Assembly (NCBI RefSeq): GCF_003151075.1 | Contig: NZ_CP029482.1 | Location: forward strand, 4,464,001 to 4,528,000 | Direction: 5' to 3' | DNA: 64,000 nt | Source: Pseudomonas sp. 31-12 | Lineage (GTDB): Bacteria; Pseudomonadota; Gammaproteobacteria; Pseudomonadales; Pseudomonadaceae | Shown here: piece by piece, positions 51,104 through 60,286 of the stretch | How the letters are laid out: every line of letters begins with the position of its first letter | How positions within the stretch are numbered: position 1 is the first letter of the stretch | The notes under the pieces: model-generated | What the model was told of the DNA's origin: nothing | What the model saw: only the letters and a program-made list of their open reading frames with translations | The model's database searches: none | Program-made: the position numbers and the translations under genes

Positions 51104-52102
51104 TCAGGACGTTGCCACGCCACCGTTGAACACCGGCGACAGCCCCATCAACTCGAGTTTGCGGGTGAACTCACCCAGCCTCTGCAGTTTGTAGGCCTCC
51201 AGATCAACGTCCTGGTAATCATAAAAACCCTGACCTTCACGCAGCCCATTCCGCCCTTGCGCCATGTTCTCGGCAATGACTTTGGGTGGCAGGAAACGCG
51301 GATCGATGGCTTCAGCCAGATAATGGGAGGCATAAAACAGAATGTCGCCGCCGCCCCAGTCGATAAACTCAAGCATCCCCAGCACAGAGAAACGCAGACC
51401 GAAACCGACGCGAATCGCGGTATCGATATCCTCGGCGCTGGCCACTCCCTCCTCGACCATTCGCGCCGCTTCATTCATCGCCAGTGCCTGGATTCTCGGC
51501 ACGATGTAACCGGCTGCAGGGGAGCTTTGCACGGGAACTTTGCCAATTCGCTTGAGCAATGCCATCAGGCGTTGCACCACCTGCGGGCAGGTGTCCTCGC
51601 TGCGGCTGACTTCGACTAGCGGCATCAGGAACGCCGGGTTCAGCCAATGGGCATTGACGAAGCGTTGCGGGTGCGTAACCAGTGCCGCCAACTGCGTCAC
51701 CAGAAAGGTCGACGTTGTCGATGCAATCACTGTTTCATCGCCACATGCCGCACTCAGCCAAGCGAACGTCAGGGCCTTGAGTTCAAGCACTTCAGGCACT
51801 GCTTCGAACACGACAGCGGCACTGTGCAAATCGTCGCCACTGCCCTCGCGATCGCTCAAGCGTAAATGGCTCATCGCCTGTTCGACTTGCGCCGGATCGA
51901 GTGATCCCAGACGTGCAAGCGTTGCCAGTTCGCCGCGCAAGTGGCCCTCGATCTGGCGGAAGTAGCGGTCCTGCGCCACGGGCTCGCGTTGCTTGATATC
52001 GATCAGTGTCACCGGCAGTCCGGCGAACATGAACGCCAAGGCAATGCCCTCGCCCATGCGCCCTGCGCCGACGATACAGATGCGTTGCGGATCGGCGCTC
52101 AT
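51104..52102 (-). CDS. 3-hydroxyacyl-CoA dehydrogenase-like enzyme
   Basis: A 332-residue NAD-dependent dehydrogenase with the Rossmann loop VGAGRMGEGIAL, the VFEAVPEVLELK strand and the catalytic His in AHWLNPAFLMPLVEV. The usual SNTS is changed to STTST, as in L-carnitine/hydroxy-acid dehydrogenases that do not use CoA esters, so a free hydroxy acid is a possible substrate. The start MSADPQ overlaps the stop of the opine-dehydrogenase-like gene (ATGA). It is unlike the enzyme at 5887 in length and motif detail. Confidence 0.75.
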   Translation of the reverse strand: MSADPQRICIVGAGRMGEGIALAFMFAGLPVTLIDIKQREPVAQDRYFRQIEGHLRGELATLARLGSLDPAQVEQAMSHLRLSDREGSGDDLHSAAVVFEAVPEVLELKALTFAWLSAACGDETVIASTTSTFLVTQLAALVTHPQRFVNAHWLNPAFLMPLVEVSRSEDTCPQVVQRLMALLKRIGKVPVQSSPAAGYIVPRIQALAMNEAARMVEEGVASAEDIDTAIRVGFGLRFSVLGMLEFIDWGGGDILFYASHYLAEAIDPRFLPPKVIAENMAQGRNGLREGQGFYDYQDVDLEAYKLQRLGEFTRKLELMGLSPVFNGGVATS

Positions 52103-53205
52103 GCCTGCAATCCCTGGCTCAGACACTGCGCCATTTCGCTGCGGCTCAGTTGATCCAGCCCGAGGTTTTCCAGGGTTCGACCCTCGGCGTACAGGTCAAT
52201 CCCACTAACCACCGTGGCCAGGCTCAACAGGCCCTGGGCGACCGGCGTCGGCACGCCGGCCCAGCGCCCAACCGACACCAGAAACGACAAGCCCAGTCGT
52301 GTGTCTTCAAGCATGTAGCGGTGCTTTTGCAGGTCGATGTCTTCACGCCAATCGCCGCTATCGGTCAGTTTGCCGTGAGCGCCGCGACCGTACATCCACT
52401 CATCGCCGTCAGTGGCGTAATGATCGGCCAGCGGGAAATGCGGTGCGCTATAGCCCAGTGCTTCACGAACGGCGATACGCTCGGCGTCGAGGGCATTGGT
52501 CACGCGACGAATCGAAGGCACAGTGCCCTCGTTGTGAATGTCCCAGGTCTCGAAATGCTCAAGTGGACCAGCGTTCATCAGGATCAACGGCGGATGAATG
52601 ATCGGCCCGGCGTTCATCAGCGCGCCGCTGAGTGCATCCTCGATCGGTTCGACGCAGGGGTAAGCCTCGCGCAATACGGCGAACGCCGACTCGCATAAAC
52701 GACTCGGAAAAACCCCGGTCGGCAGACGGGTCGCGTAGCCGCTGATCACTACCTGGTTGTCGCCATGCTTGCGCGCCAGATAGGGCAAGGTGCCGGTCTC
52801 GGCAAGCGCCACTTCGCTGTGATTCCCCACCTTCGCCATTGCCTGGGCGAACACCATGCTGCCGAACGTCCCCGGCGGCAGGAACACCACTTGCCCGTCG
52901 CGCAACAAGGTAGCCAGTTCGCTGGCAAGGGCTTGGTGGGAGGTCGACGGCAAGGCAATGACCAACAACTGAGCATCGGCCACGGCCTGTGCCAGATCGG
53001 CCGTCAAGGTCAGGGCATCCCCGACCTGCCCCAGGCTCAAGCGGCGTTCGCCACGAAAGTCGCGCACGAGCAGATGACCGAGGCCTTGCAGTTTTTCCAG
53101 CGCGGCACTGTCCCGGCGCCACAACTGCACCGCATGACCTTTTTCCGCCAACTCTATCGCTGCTGCGTAGCAACCGTGACCACCGCCGATAACACTGATA
53201 TTCAT
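52099..53205 (-). CDS. Opine (octopine/nopaline) dehydrogenase-family protein
   Basis: A 368-residue protein with an N-terminal NAD(P) domain (ISVIGGGHGCYAAAIELAEKGHAVQLWRR) and a C-terminal opine-dehydrogenase domain. It includes NAGPIIHPPLILMNAG and the catalytic-type His/Asp-rich segment ADHYATDGDEWMYGRGAHGKL. Opine dehydrogenases reversibly join 2-oxo acids with amino acids. In this catabolic setting it could release an amino acid from an N-carboxyalkyl conjugate, though that is inference. It is translated with the dehydrogenase gene downstream. Confidence 0.75.
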   Translation of the reverse strand: MNISVIGGGHGCYAAAIELAEKGHAVQLWRRDSAALEKLQGLGHLLVRDFRGERRLSLGQVGDALTLTADLAQAVADAQLLVIALPSTSHQALASELATLLRDGQVVFLPPGTFGSMVFAQAMAKVGNHSEVALAETGTLPYLARKHGDNQVVISGYATRLPTGVFPSRLCESAFAVLREAYPCVEPIEDALSGALMNAGPIIHPPLILMNAGPLEHFETWDIHNEGTVPSIRRVTNALDAERIAVREALGYSAPHFPLADHYATDGDEWMYGRGAHGKLTDSGDWREDIDLQKHRYMLEDTRLGLSFLVSVGRWAGVPTPVAQGLLSLATVVSGIDLYAEGRTLENLGLDQLSRSEMAQCLSQGLQA

Positions 53206-53327
53206 GAGTGCACTCCTTTAGAAGAGCTTCGATCCTAGCAACGGCCCCGGTGAGCCACTGCCTGAAACGCGCAAGCGTCATTCCGATTCTGCAACGCAAT
53301 ATCCTGGTCGAGTGCGACCACAAATGC

Positions 53328-54509
53328 TCAAGCGCGTCGTCGCTCGAACACGCTGTCGCCGTCAAGGTGGTTGAGGTGGGTGCAGCCCATCAGGTTCATG
53401 GTCCGCGCCAGTTCTTCCGTCAATACGTCCACCGCCCGGCCAGCACCGTCTTCACCTGCCACCGCCACGCCGTAAAGGGTGGAGCGCCCCAGCAGCACGG
53501 CATCGGCCCCAAACGCGAGCGCTTTGACGATGTCGCTGCCACGCCGGATCCCGCCATCCAGCAGCAGGCTGAGCTTGCCTTTTGCCTGAGGCGCGATGGC
53601 CGCCAGTGCATCGAGGCTGCCGAGGGCACCGTCCAGTTGGCGGCCGCCGTGATTGGACACCACCACACCGTCGAGCCCCAGGGCGATGGCTCGTTCCACA
53701 TCGGCCGGATGCAACACACCCTTGAGCAACAGTCGCTCGCCCCATTGATCACGCAAGCGCGCCAGCATGTCCCAGTCAAGCAAGGTGTCCATTTGCTTGC
53801 CGATAAATGCCATCGATCCCAAGGGATCGCGCTCGCTCGGCGGCAAGTAAGGTTCAAGATTGCCCATGCCAGGCAGCCCCGATGGCCACATCACCTGCTT
53901 GAGCCAACGCGGGTGACGGACCACGTCAAACTTGTTGCGCCATGTCAGCTGTCGCGGCCTGGCAAAACTGCGTCGGTCCCACTCGCGATTGCCTAGCACC
54001 ATTGCATCACAGGTCAACACCAGGGTCCGGCAACCGACAGCGGCGGCTCGCCGCAACAGGCTTTTTTGTACCGCCGGATCGCGCATGGCGTACAGCTGGA
54101 ACCACAGGTCGACGCCGGGCGCCGCCGCGACGAGGTCTTCAAGTGAAGTGTTGGACGCGGTACTCAGGCTGAACGGCAAACCACGTGCCGTTGCAGCCCT
54201 GGCCAAGTGAACATCGGCATTGCGATGCAGCAGGCCGTTGTAGCCCGTCGGCCCGATCAGCATCGGCACTGGCAGCACCTTGCCGAACAACGCGCGTGAC
54301 GTGTCGGGAGCATGGCAGGGCACCATGGCTCTGGCGTGCAGGCCATAAGCACTGAACGCGTCGAGATTATCCTTGAGCGTCAGTTCGGCTTCCGCGCCGC
54401 CGCTAAGGTATTCCCAGACGAAGTAAGGCACGCGTCGCCGGGCCATGTCGGCCAGTTCGGCAATGCTGTGCACACGATTCAGGTCGGAACCGGTATAGAA
54501 ACGACGCAT
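53328..54509 (-). CDS. FMN-dependent alpha-hydroxy-acid oxidase/dehydrogenase
   Basis: A 393-residue enzyme of the lactate/mandelate/glycolate oxidase family. It oxidises an alpha-hydroxy acid to the 2-oxo acid. Motifs are PMLIGPTGYNGLLHRNAD, the catalytic His in VSNHGGRQLDGALGSLDAL, and LLLDGGIRRGSDIVKALAFGADAVLLGR for FMN phosphate. The substrate may be an aromatic lactate or mandelate. It is the first gene of a minus-strand group; a 122-bp gap separates it from the opine-type gene. Confidence 0.82.
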   Translation of the reverse strand: MRRFYTGSDLNRVHSIAELADMARRRVPYFVWEYLSGGAEAELTLKDNLDAFSAYGLHARAMVPCHAPDTSRALFGKVLPVPMLIGPTGYNGLLHRNADVHLARAATARGLPFSLSTASNTSLEDLVAAAPGVDLWFQLYAMRDPAVQKSLLRRAAAVGCRTLVLTCDAMVLGNREWDRRSFARPRQLTWRNKFDVVRHPRWLKQVMWPSGLPGMGNLEPYLPPSERDPLGSMAFIGKQMDTLLDWDMLARLRDQWGERLLLKGVLHPADVERAIALGLDGVVVSNHGGRQLDGALGSLDALAAIAPQAKGKLSLLLDGGIRRGSDIVKALAFGADAVLLGRSTLYGVAVAGEDGAGRAVDVLTEELARTMNLMGCTHLNHLDGDSVFERRRA

Positions 54510-54543
54510 AGGTCATCCTCGTAGGGCGGATAAAACCGCTGCG

Positions 54544-54572
54544 AAAAAAAGCCCGGAAGGAGCAATCCGGGC
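54544..54572 (-). terminator. Rho-independent terminator after the second OprD porin
   Basis: On the minus strand GCCCGGA-N8-TCCGGGC is followed by seven T residues. It isolates the porin gene (stop at 54649) from the hydroxy-acid oxidase gene downstream. Confidence 0.85.
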
Positions 54573-54648
54573 GAAGGAAAACCAGTGTTGAAAACCTTTG
54601 CCCGATGCGCGGGCAAACCCGGAAGCCGCGAACAGTTCCCGGGGGATT

Positions 54649-55926
54649 TCAGAACTTCCAGGTGTAGGTGGTGATCAGGCGGTTTTCCTGATAGTCCGCA
54701 CCCGACGCACTGCCATTGCCATAGCGCGTCTTGACGTCAATGCGGCGCCATTCGAAACCCACATCTTTGAGCGGACCGCTTTGCACCACATAGCCGAGCA
54801 CGATGTTGCGTTCGCTTTCGACGTTTTGGTCGAGGGCATTGTTGCCTCGATCGATGCCGGTACCGCGCATGTACCGCGTCATCAATTTCAACCCCGGTAA
54901 ACCGATGCCCGCGAAGTTGTAGTCATAACGCAGTTGCCAGGAGCTTTCGTTCGGCTTGACGAACGCCACTGTCGACCAGTTCACCAGGTAAGGCTGCGGC
55001 GCATAGCCGTTGAGCGTCGGGAATGTCGACTCGCCAAGCATGCGCTGATAGCCGACACCGAACGCATGGGCACCCTTTTTCAGGGTCGTCATGACCCCGT
55101 AGGACTTGTTGTCAATGTCGCCGTATAACGCCTTGCCGTCTTCGCTGTTATTGAAGTAACGGAGGTCGGTCTTTAGGCCGTAACCGGCGCCCAGATCATG
55201 GTTATAGGTCAAGCCGAGGTAGTGTTGTTTGTAGATATCTTCCAACTGACCGAAGAAGTAAGTACCGGACAAGTTCGGCGTAAACGCATACGTGGCGCCA
55301 CCAAAATTCAAGCCGTCACTGCGACGTTTAACGTTAGGCCCATTGAACAAGTACATTTTCTCGGTATTGGAAGACTCCCGGGAACTGATTTCGGTAAAAC
55401 GGCCACCGGTCAGTGTCAGGTTGTCCACTTCTTTCGATTCAAGCTGTACACCGTGATAGGTGGTGATTAACTGCCGCGAGTCGTCGATGTAAGCCACCGG
55501 TAACGTTGGGCGAAGTTCACCTATCTTGAGTTCGGTTTTGTTGTAACGAACCTTCCCGGTCAGCGCCGCACGGCCATAGTCCCGGACTTGTTCGCCCTTG
55601 CTGGTGTCGTACGGAATGATGCTGTCCGGACCACGGCCACCGCCGCCATCCAGGCGATAGGCGTACTGCGCCGAAAGGTCCAGGCCAAACTGCAGCGTGC
55701 CTTCGGTGTAACCCGAGATCGCGCGAAAATCGAAGCCTTGGGTCCAACTGCCGATCCGCGATTGTGGCGCGTCATGCTGTTTGAAATCGCGGTCGATATA
55801 AAAGTTGCGCATTCCCAGACTGACTTGACTGTCGTCTACGAAGTCAGCCTGCGCAACCACAGGTGTGAAGATCCCCATCACGGCCGTAATGGTGACGCCA
55901 CGGCTTACCCAGCTCTTCTGGAACAT
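54649..55926 (-). CDS. OprD-family outer-membrane porin
   Basis: A 425-residue porin with a signal peptide (cleavage near VVAQA, residue about 24) and an 18-stranded barrel ending ITTYTWKF. It is a close paralogue of the porin at 40969-42225: long runs such as YAYRLDGGGGRGPDSIIPY and YAPQPYLVNWS are identical in both. The start at 55926 has GAAGGAAA upstream. Its position next to the iac operon suggests uptake of indole-3-acetate or a related acid. It ends at its own terminator. Confidence 0.88.
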   Translation of the reverse strand: MFQKSWVSRGVTITAVMGIFTPVVAQADFVDDSQVSLGMRNFYIDRDFKQHDAPQSRIGSWTQGFDFRAISGYTEGTLQFGLDLSAQYAYRLDGGGGRGPDSIIPYDTSKGEQVRDYGRAALTGKVRYNKTELKIGELRPTLPVAYIDDSRQLITTYHGVQLESKEVDNLTLTGGRFTEISSRESSNTEKMYLFNGPNVKRRSDGLNFGGATYAFTPNLSGTYFFGQLEDIYKQHYLGLTYNHDLGAGYGLKTDLRYFNNSEDGKALYGDIDNKSYGVMTTLKKGAHAFGVGYQRMLGESTFPTLNGYAPQPYLVNWSTVAFVKPNESSWQLRYDYNFAGIGLPGLKLMTRYMRGTGIDRGNNALDQNVESERNIVLGYVVQSGPLKDVGFEWRRIDVKTRYGNGSASGADYQENRLITTYTWKF

Positions 55927-56153
55927 CAAGCTTTCCTTCTTTTTTACATGCACGAAGGCACGACTAGTGGGAGCAGATCAATTCAGCAAAAGTGCAACTT
56001 TGGCAGTCAATCCGCAGTATTGTTTTTATAACCACTTACTGCAAAAAAGTCGTAACGCAGCCGCTCGCCAGAACAGCGAAAACCGCTTTATAGTTATTTT
56101 AAATACTCAACGATTATGGAAAGTCTTATCGTAATCCTTGGGATGAACCCCTA

Positions 56154-56654
56154 TCAGGAAGTTGCTTTAGAGGCATCTCCCAAGCGGTGGTAGGCGCGAT
56201 TGAAATACACCAAACCCTCCTGGCTTTCGCCATTACGAATCCCCAGGACTTCACAATAGAAAATCGTGTGCGACCCGACTTCATGAGCCTGGGCGATTCG
56301 GCAGTCGAAACTGACCAGTGACTCATCGAGCAGCGGCGCACCGCTTTCCAGCGTGCTCCAGGATGCGCAGGAAAAACGCTGCTCGGTATCGAGGTTGCGG
56401 TTGGAAAACGCCCCCGACACCTCTTGATGCCCGGGGGTTAGCACGTTGACGCTCAGCACACCGTTGCTCTTGAAATGCACGTTGGAAAACGACGAGCGAT
56501 TCATGCACACCAAAAGCGTCGGTGGCTGGTCGGTCACGCTGCACACCGCCGAAGCAGTAAAACCGAAACGACCCGCAGGACCATCGGTGGTGATGACCGA
56601 AACCGCGCCACCAAGCATTGCCATTGAGTTACGAAATCCAGTTGTATCGACCAT
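56154..56654 (-). CDS. iacG: Flavin reductase IacG
   Basis: A 166-residue flavin reductase of the HpaC type: FRNSMAMLGGAVSVITTDGPAGRFGFTASAVCSVTDQPPTLLVCMNR and SHTIFYCEVLGI. It would feed reduced flavin to IacA for the first oxidation of indole-3-acetic acid. GGAGG lies upstream of the ATG. It is the last gene of the iacHABICDEFG operon, 19 bp after iacF. Confidence 0.82.
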   Translation of the reverse strand: MVDTTGFRNSMAMLGGAVSVITTDGPAGRFGFTASAVCSVTDQPPTLLVCMNRSSFSNVHFKSNGVLSVNVLTPGHQEVSGAFSNRNLDTEQRFSCASWSTLESGAPLLDESLVSFDCRIAQAHEVGSHTIFYCEVLGIRNGESQEGLVYFNRAYHRLGDASKATS

Positions 56655-56673
56655 GGTCTTATCCTCCGGTCTA

Positions 56674-57633
56674 TCAGATATCCAGCACCAGTTTCTTGGA
56701 CTTGGCCCGGGAACAGCACACAAGAATCTGGTCATTGGCAGATTTTTCGTCATCCGTGAGATAGACGTCGCGGTGATCCGGTTCGCCCTCGATAACGTCG
56801 CACAAGCAGGTGCCGCAAACGCCCTGCTCACAGGACACTTCAATCTTGATGCCCACGGCAGTCAGTGCATCGACGATGCTCTGACCCTCGGCAACCTGTA
56901 CGGTCTTGCCGCTGCGCTGGGCGACCACTTCGAAACCGGCGCCCGAAGCGTCGACTTCGACCTGGAAATATTCACGGTGCACATGATCGTCGGCGTACCC
57001 GGCCGCCAGGGCCTGGGCGATGACCCAATCCATGAAACCGGCCGGTCCACAGACATACACGTGTACGCCGGCTTGTGGAGTGCTCAGCACTTTTGGCAGG
57101 TCGAGTTTCTGTTCGGCGGCTTCGTCGTCAAAGTGGGTGTTCAACCGCGACGCAAACGCAGCGTTACCCAGCTCCTCGAGAAAGGCGCTGCGGCTACGCG
57201 AACGACCGCAATAATGCAGTTCGAAATCGCTGTCGCGGGCGTTCAGCGCGTAGGCCATGGCCACCATCGGGGTGATGCCGATACCGCCGCCGATCAGGAT
57301 CGAACGCCTGGCATCGCTGGCCAGCGGAAAGTGATTGCGCGGGAGGCTGATCTCGATTTCGCGACCTTCCTGCAGCAGTTCATGCACCGCCACCGAACCG
57401 CCACGCGAGTCGGGATCCTTGAGTACGCCCAAGCGATAGGCGCCAGCGTTTGCCGGATCACCGCACAGCGAATACTGGCGAACCAGACCGGTCTTGAGGT
57501 GGATATCGACATGCGCACCCGCCTCGAAGGCGGGCAAAGGCTGTCCCGTCGGATCACTCAGATCCAGTACGACAACACCTTCGCCCTGCTCTTCGCGTTT
57601 GCGCACGACGACTTTCAATAATTGATCGCTCAT
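56674..57633 (-). CDS. iacF: Ferredoxin reductase IacF of the IAA-pathway Rieske oxygenase
   Basis: A 319-residue VanB/phthalate-dioxygenase-reductase-type protein: flavin barrel (RQYSLCGDP), NAD domain (ILIGGGIGITPMVAMAY) and C-terminal [2Fe-2S] domain (CEQGVCGTC with distal Cys in LVCCSRAKS). It delivers electrons to IacCD. The motif order is the same as in the reductase at 32954, but the two are clearly different in sequence. Confidence 0.85.
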   Translation of the reverse strand: MSDQLLKVVVRKREEQGEGVVVLDLSDPTGQPLPAFEAGAHVDIHLKTGLVRQYSLCGDPANAGAYRLGVLKDPDSRGGSVAVHELLQEGREIEISLPRNHFPLASDARRSILIGGGIGITPMVAMAYALNARDSDFELHYCGRSRSRSAFLEELGNAAFASRLNTHFDDEAAEQKLDLPKVLSTPQAGVHVYVCGPAGFMDWVIAQALAAGYADDHVHREYFQVEVDASGAGFEVVAQRSGKTVQVAEGQSIVDALTAVGIKIEVSCEQGVCGTCLCDVIEGEPDHRDVYLTDDEKSANDQILVCCSRAKSKKLVLDI

Positions 57634-57712
57634 ACAGGACCATCCCGATTTCGTTGTAAGGGGGCACATCTGGGCACCCCCGACTGCTATTTCAAACCGT
57701 GTAACCGTGGAC

Positions 57713-58453
57713 TCAGCGCATGAAGATCCCGCCGTTCACGTCCCAGGTCGCCCCAGTGGTGAAGTAGGCGTCTTCGCTGGCCAGTTGCACGATCAGCTTG
57801 CCGATGAACGCGGCGTTGCCCAATTGCTTGACCGGGATCGCCTCGATCAGTTTTTCCAGGCGCTCGGGCGGCACGGCGGCGCGCACCGCCGGCGACTCGA
57901 TAGGGCCCGGGGCGATGGCGTTGACCGTGACACCGGACGCCGCCAGCTCCTTGGCGAAGATCTTGGTCAAGGTAATGATGGCGCCCTTAGACGCGGCGTA
58001 ATGCGCGCCGGTCGCGGTGCCGCCGTTCTGCCCGGCCAGGGAGGCCATGTTGATGATCCTCCCGTACCCCCGGGCCGCCAGATAGCTGCCGAACACTTGG
58101 CAGCCGACAAAAGTGCCGCGCTGATTGACGCTCACAACACGGTCGAACTCTTCCGGGCTGATTTGCATCACCGGTGTGGTCATGGTCATCGCGGCGTTGT
58201 TCACCACCACCTGCAATTCACCCCAATGCGCCACGACGGCCGCCAGGGCGTCTTCGAAATCGGCCTTGCTCGATACATCGAGCTTGAGCGCCAGGACCCG
58301 CTCGCCCGTGGCATCGAGTTCAGTGGCGGTGACCTGTGCCGACTCCAGTGAACGGTCGCTGATCACGACCCGATAGCCGGCGCTCAGCAGTTGCTCGGCA
58401 ATGCTTTTGCCCAGCCCCTGGGCCGCGCCGGTGACCAATGCAACCTGTGTCAT
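57713..58453 (-). CDS. iacE: Short-chain dehydrogenase IacE
   Basis: A 246-residue SDR with TGAAQGLG (residues 8-15), NNAAM, catalytic Ser in MASLAGQ, Tyr/Lys in YAASK, and the C-terminal VNGGIFMR. In published work on the Iac pathway this enzyme acts between the first oxygenation product and 3-hydroxy-2-oxindole-3-acetate; the exact step here is taken from that knowledge. It lies 10 bp after iacD. Confidence 0.82.
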   Translation of the reverse strand: MTQVALVTGAAQGLGKSIAEQLLSAGYRVVISDRSLESAQVTATELDATGERVLALKLDVSSKADFEDALAAVVAHWGELQVVVNNAAMTMTTPVMQISPEEFDRVVSVNQRGTFVGCQVFGSYLAARGYGRIINMASLAGQNGGTATGAHYAASKGAIITLTKIFAKELAASGVTVNAIAPGPIESPAVRAAVPPERLEKLIEAIPVKQLGNAAFIGKLIVQLASEDAYFTTGATWDVNGGIFMR

Positions 58454-58463
58454 GGCAACGTCC

Positions 58464-58943
58464 TCAAAGGATGTAGCCGATACCGGCGAGGGTATCGGTG
58501 GAGTTGATCAGCTGAATCAACTTGCGCTGAATCTTGAAACTGTCACCGCTGCGCACCAGTTCAAACGTGACATCGGCGGTGTACTGCTTGAGCACATCCT
58601 TGCGGAACTCGCGCAGGTTCTGCGCACAGCGCACGGTGACAATTCCGTCTTCATCCGCCAGCACGCGAAAGCGCGACTGACTGCGCACGGTGCGCGCCCG
58701 CGGGGTGGTCGAGATCGACTCGCCGCTGGTCAAACGGGTGACACGCAACTGACGCATGTGGTGGTCGTCGTAGGCGTAGTTCAGGGTGTTCTCGAAGTCG
58801 GTTTCCAGTGGATCGATCGGGATGATATAGGTCGCGTTCTCGGTCCACAGATCGAGCCATTCGACGAAATCGCCGTGGTCGAGCATGTCCGCTTCCTGCC
58901 AGATGAAAGCGCTGACTTGGTTGAGCAATTGCAGATTGTTCAT
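58464..58943 (-). CDS. iacD: Rieske oxygenase small subunit IacD
   Basis: A 159-residue beta subunit of the NTF2-like fold (LLNQVSAFIWQEADMLDHGDFVEWLDLWTENATYIIP, with DDHHMRQLRVTRL). The start at 58943 is selected by GGAG seven bases upstream; an in-frame GTG at 58958 overlaps the end of iacC and is less likely. It pairs with IacC. Confidence 0.82.
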   Translation of the reverse strand: MNNLQLLNQVSAFIWQEADMLDHGDFVEWLDLWTENATYIIPIDPLETDFENTLNYAYDDHHMRQLRVTRLTSGESISTTPRARTVRSQSRFRVLADEDGIVTVRCAQNLREFRKDVLKQYTADVTFELVRSGDSFKIQRKLIQLINSTDTLAGIGYIL

Positions 58944-58958
58944 GGGGTTCTCCGTCAC

Positions 58959-60233
58959 TCAGGCCGACATCATCTTTTTCCACTGCTGGTAGCCAGCGCG
59001 CATGCCGGTCTCGGCGCTCACATCGCTCACCAGCCCGTCTTCGGATTCCTTTTCACCCGGCAAGCCGCGGTTGAGCATGATCCACAGATCGGTGCCGGCA
59101 CTGGCGCCGCGCTGTACGCGCTCCCAGGCTTCGGAATCGTCCGGAGTGCCAAAACCCATCGGGCCCTGGAAGTGTTCGTGCAGGCGCAGGCGATAACGGT
59201 TGGCCACGGCCGGGCCACCGTCCATGGTGATGACGGCGTGATGGATTTCGGTTTCGTTCACCGCGATCGGTTGCAGCACCCGAAAGAACGCCATGGAACA
59301 GGCGATGTTCGGGAACAGGTTGAGGTTGAAGCCCGAACCGCCGACCGCACGCACGATGCGGCGTACCGATGCTTCGTCCTGGCCTTCGGCGCGCAACTGC
59401 GCGGCCAGATCCTCGAAACGCTCGGGGATCGGCAAGTCGAGGTTGGCTTCCAGGTCGACCAGGTCAGGAATCATCACCATCACGCTGTGGCCGTTGCCGA
59501 GGTCTTCGACATAACCCGGCCCTTCGACGAAGTCGAACAGCTCCAGAGTCTGCTCATCCACGGACGACAGGAACGACTTGTGCACCAGCGGGAAGTGATA
59601 GGCGTCGGTGGTGTTTTCCAGCTGGATCTTCCAGTTACCGGGGAAGCGGAAGCGGTGCTCGCCCCCCACTTTGACCGGGTAGCCGGCGCCCTGCTTCATG
59701 AACAGGTCGATCCACTTTTTGGCCGGGCCGAGGAAATCGGCGAGGGGCTCGATGTCATCCTTGAAGGTGGCGAAGATCATGCCGTTGTATTGCTCGACAC
59801 GCAGGCTGACCAAAGGCAGTTCGCCCTTGTCCAGGCAATCGGCGTAGCTTTCCGGGTGCGGCACACCACGCAGGCTGCCATCCAGGGCGTAGCTCCAGCC
59901 GTGATAAGGGCAGACAAAACTGTTGGTCTTGCCTTTCTTGTGTTCGCACACCGTTGCGCCACGATGGCGGCAGCGGTTGAGCAACACATGCACTTCTTTC
60001 TTGCGGTCGCGCACGACGATCACCGGCTGCTTGCCGATATAGGTGCTCTTGTAGCTGCCGGACTCCGGGATCTCGCTGGCGTGAGCGACCCAGATCCAGG
60101 TGCTGTAGAAAATCTTGTCCAGCTCCTGATCGAAGATCTTGTCGTCGGTGTACAGCGACGTGTGAACACGGTCATGCAGGACCAGGTCGGAAGGACTGGC
60201 GTCGAGCGTTACGGTGTTTATCAGGTTACTCAC
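58959..60233 (-). CDS. iacC: Rieske oxygenase large subunit IacC
   Basis: A 424-residue catalytic subunit. Rieske ligands are Cys88, His90, Cys108 and His111 (NRCRHRG, CPYHGW); the mononuclear iron site is ENTTDAYHFPLVH with Asp210, His213 and His218. In the known pathway IacCD with IacF converts the dioxindole-acetate intermediate to catechol. The start is a GTG at 60233: an AGGAG ends at 60239, exactly on a more upstream GTG (60239), which leaves only the 60233 codon properly spaced. Confidence 0.85.
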   Translation of the reverse strand: MSNLINTVTLDASPSDLVLHDRVHTSLYTDDKIFDQELDKIFYSTWIWVAHASEIPESGSYKSTYIGKQPVIVVRDRKKEVHVLLNRCRHRGATVCEHKKGKTNSFVCPYHGWSYALDGSLRGVPHPESYADCLDKGELPLVSLRVEQYNGMIFATFKDDIEPLADFLGPAKKWIDLFMKQGAGYPVKVGGEHRFRFPGNWKIQLENTTDAYHFPLVHKSFLSSVDEQTLELFDFVEGPGYVEDLGNGHSVMVMIPDLVDLEANLDLPIPERFEDLAAQLRAEGQDEASVRRIVRAVGGSGFNLNLFPNIACSMAFFRVLQPIAVNETEIHHAVITMDGGPAVANRYRLRLHEHFQGPMGFGTPDDSEAWERVQRGASAGTDLWIMLNRGLPGEKESEDGLVSDVSAETGMRAGYQQWKKMMSA

Positions 60234-60286
60234 GATCACTCCTCGTCGGCATTGCTCGCCGACTCTAAGAATTCTGGGTGTTACTT

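Noticed and set aside
57713..58453. Reading the iacCDEF genes as an independent benzoate- or vanillate-type pathway
   Set aside because: The full neighbourhood (amidase, acyl-CoA-dehydrogenase-fold oxygenase, IacB- and IacI-like proteins, flavin reductase) matches the iac operon much better.
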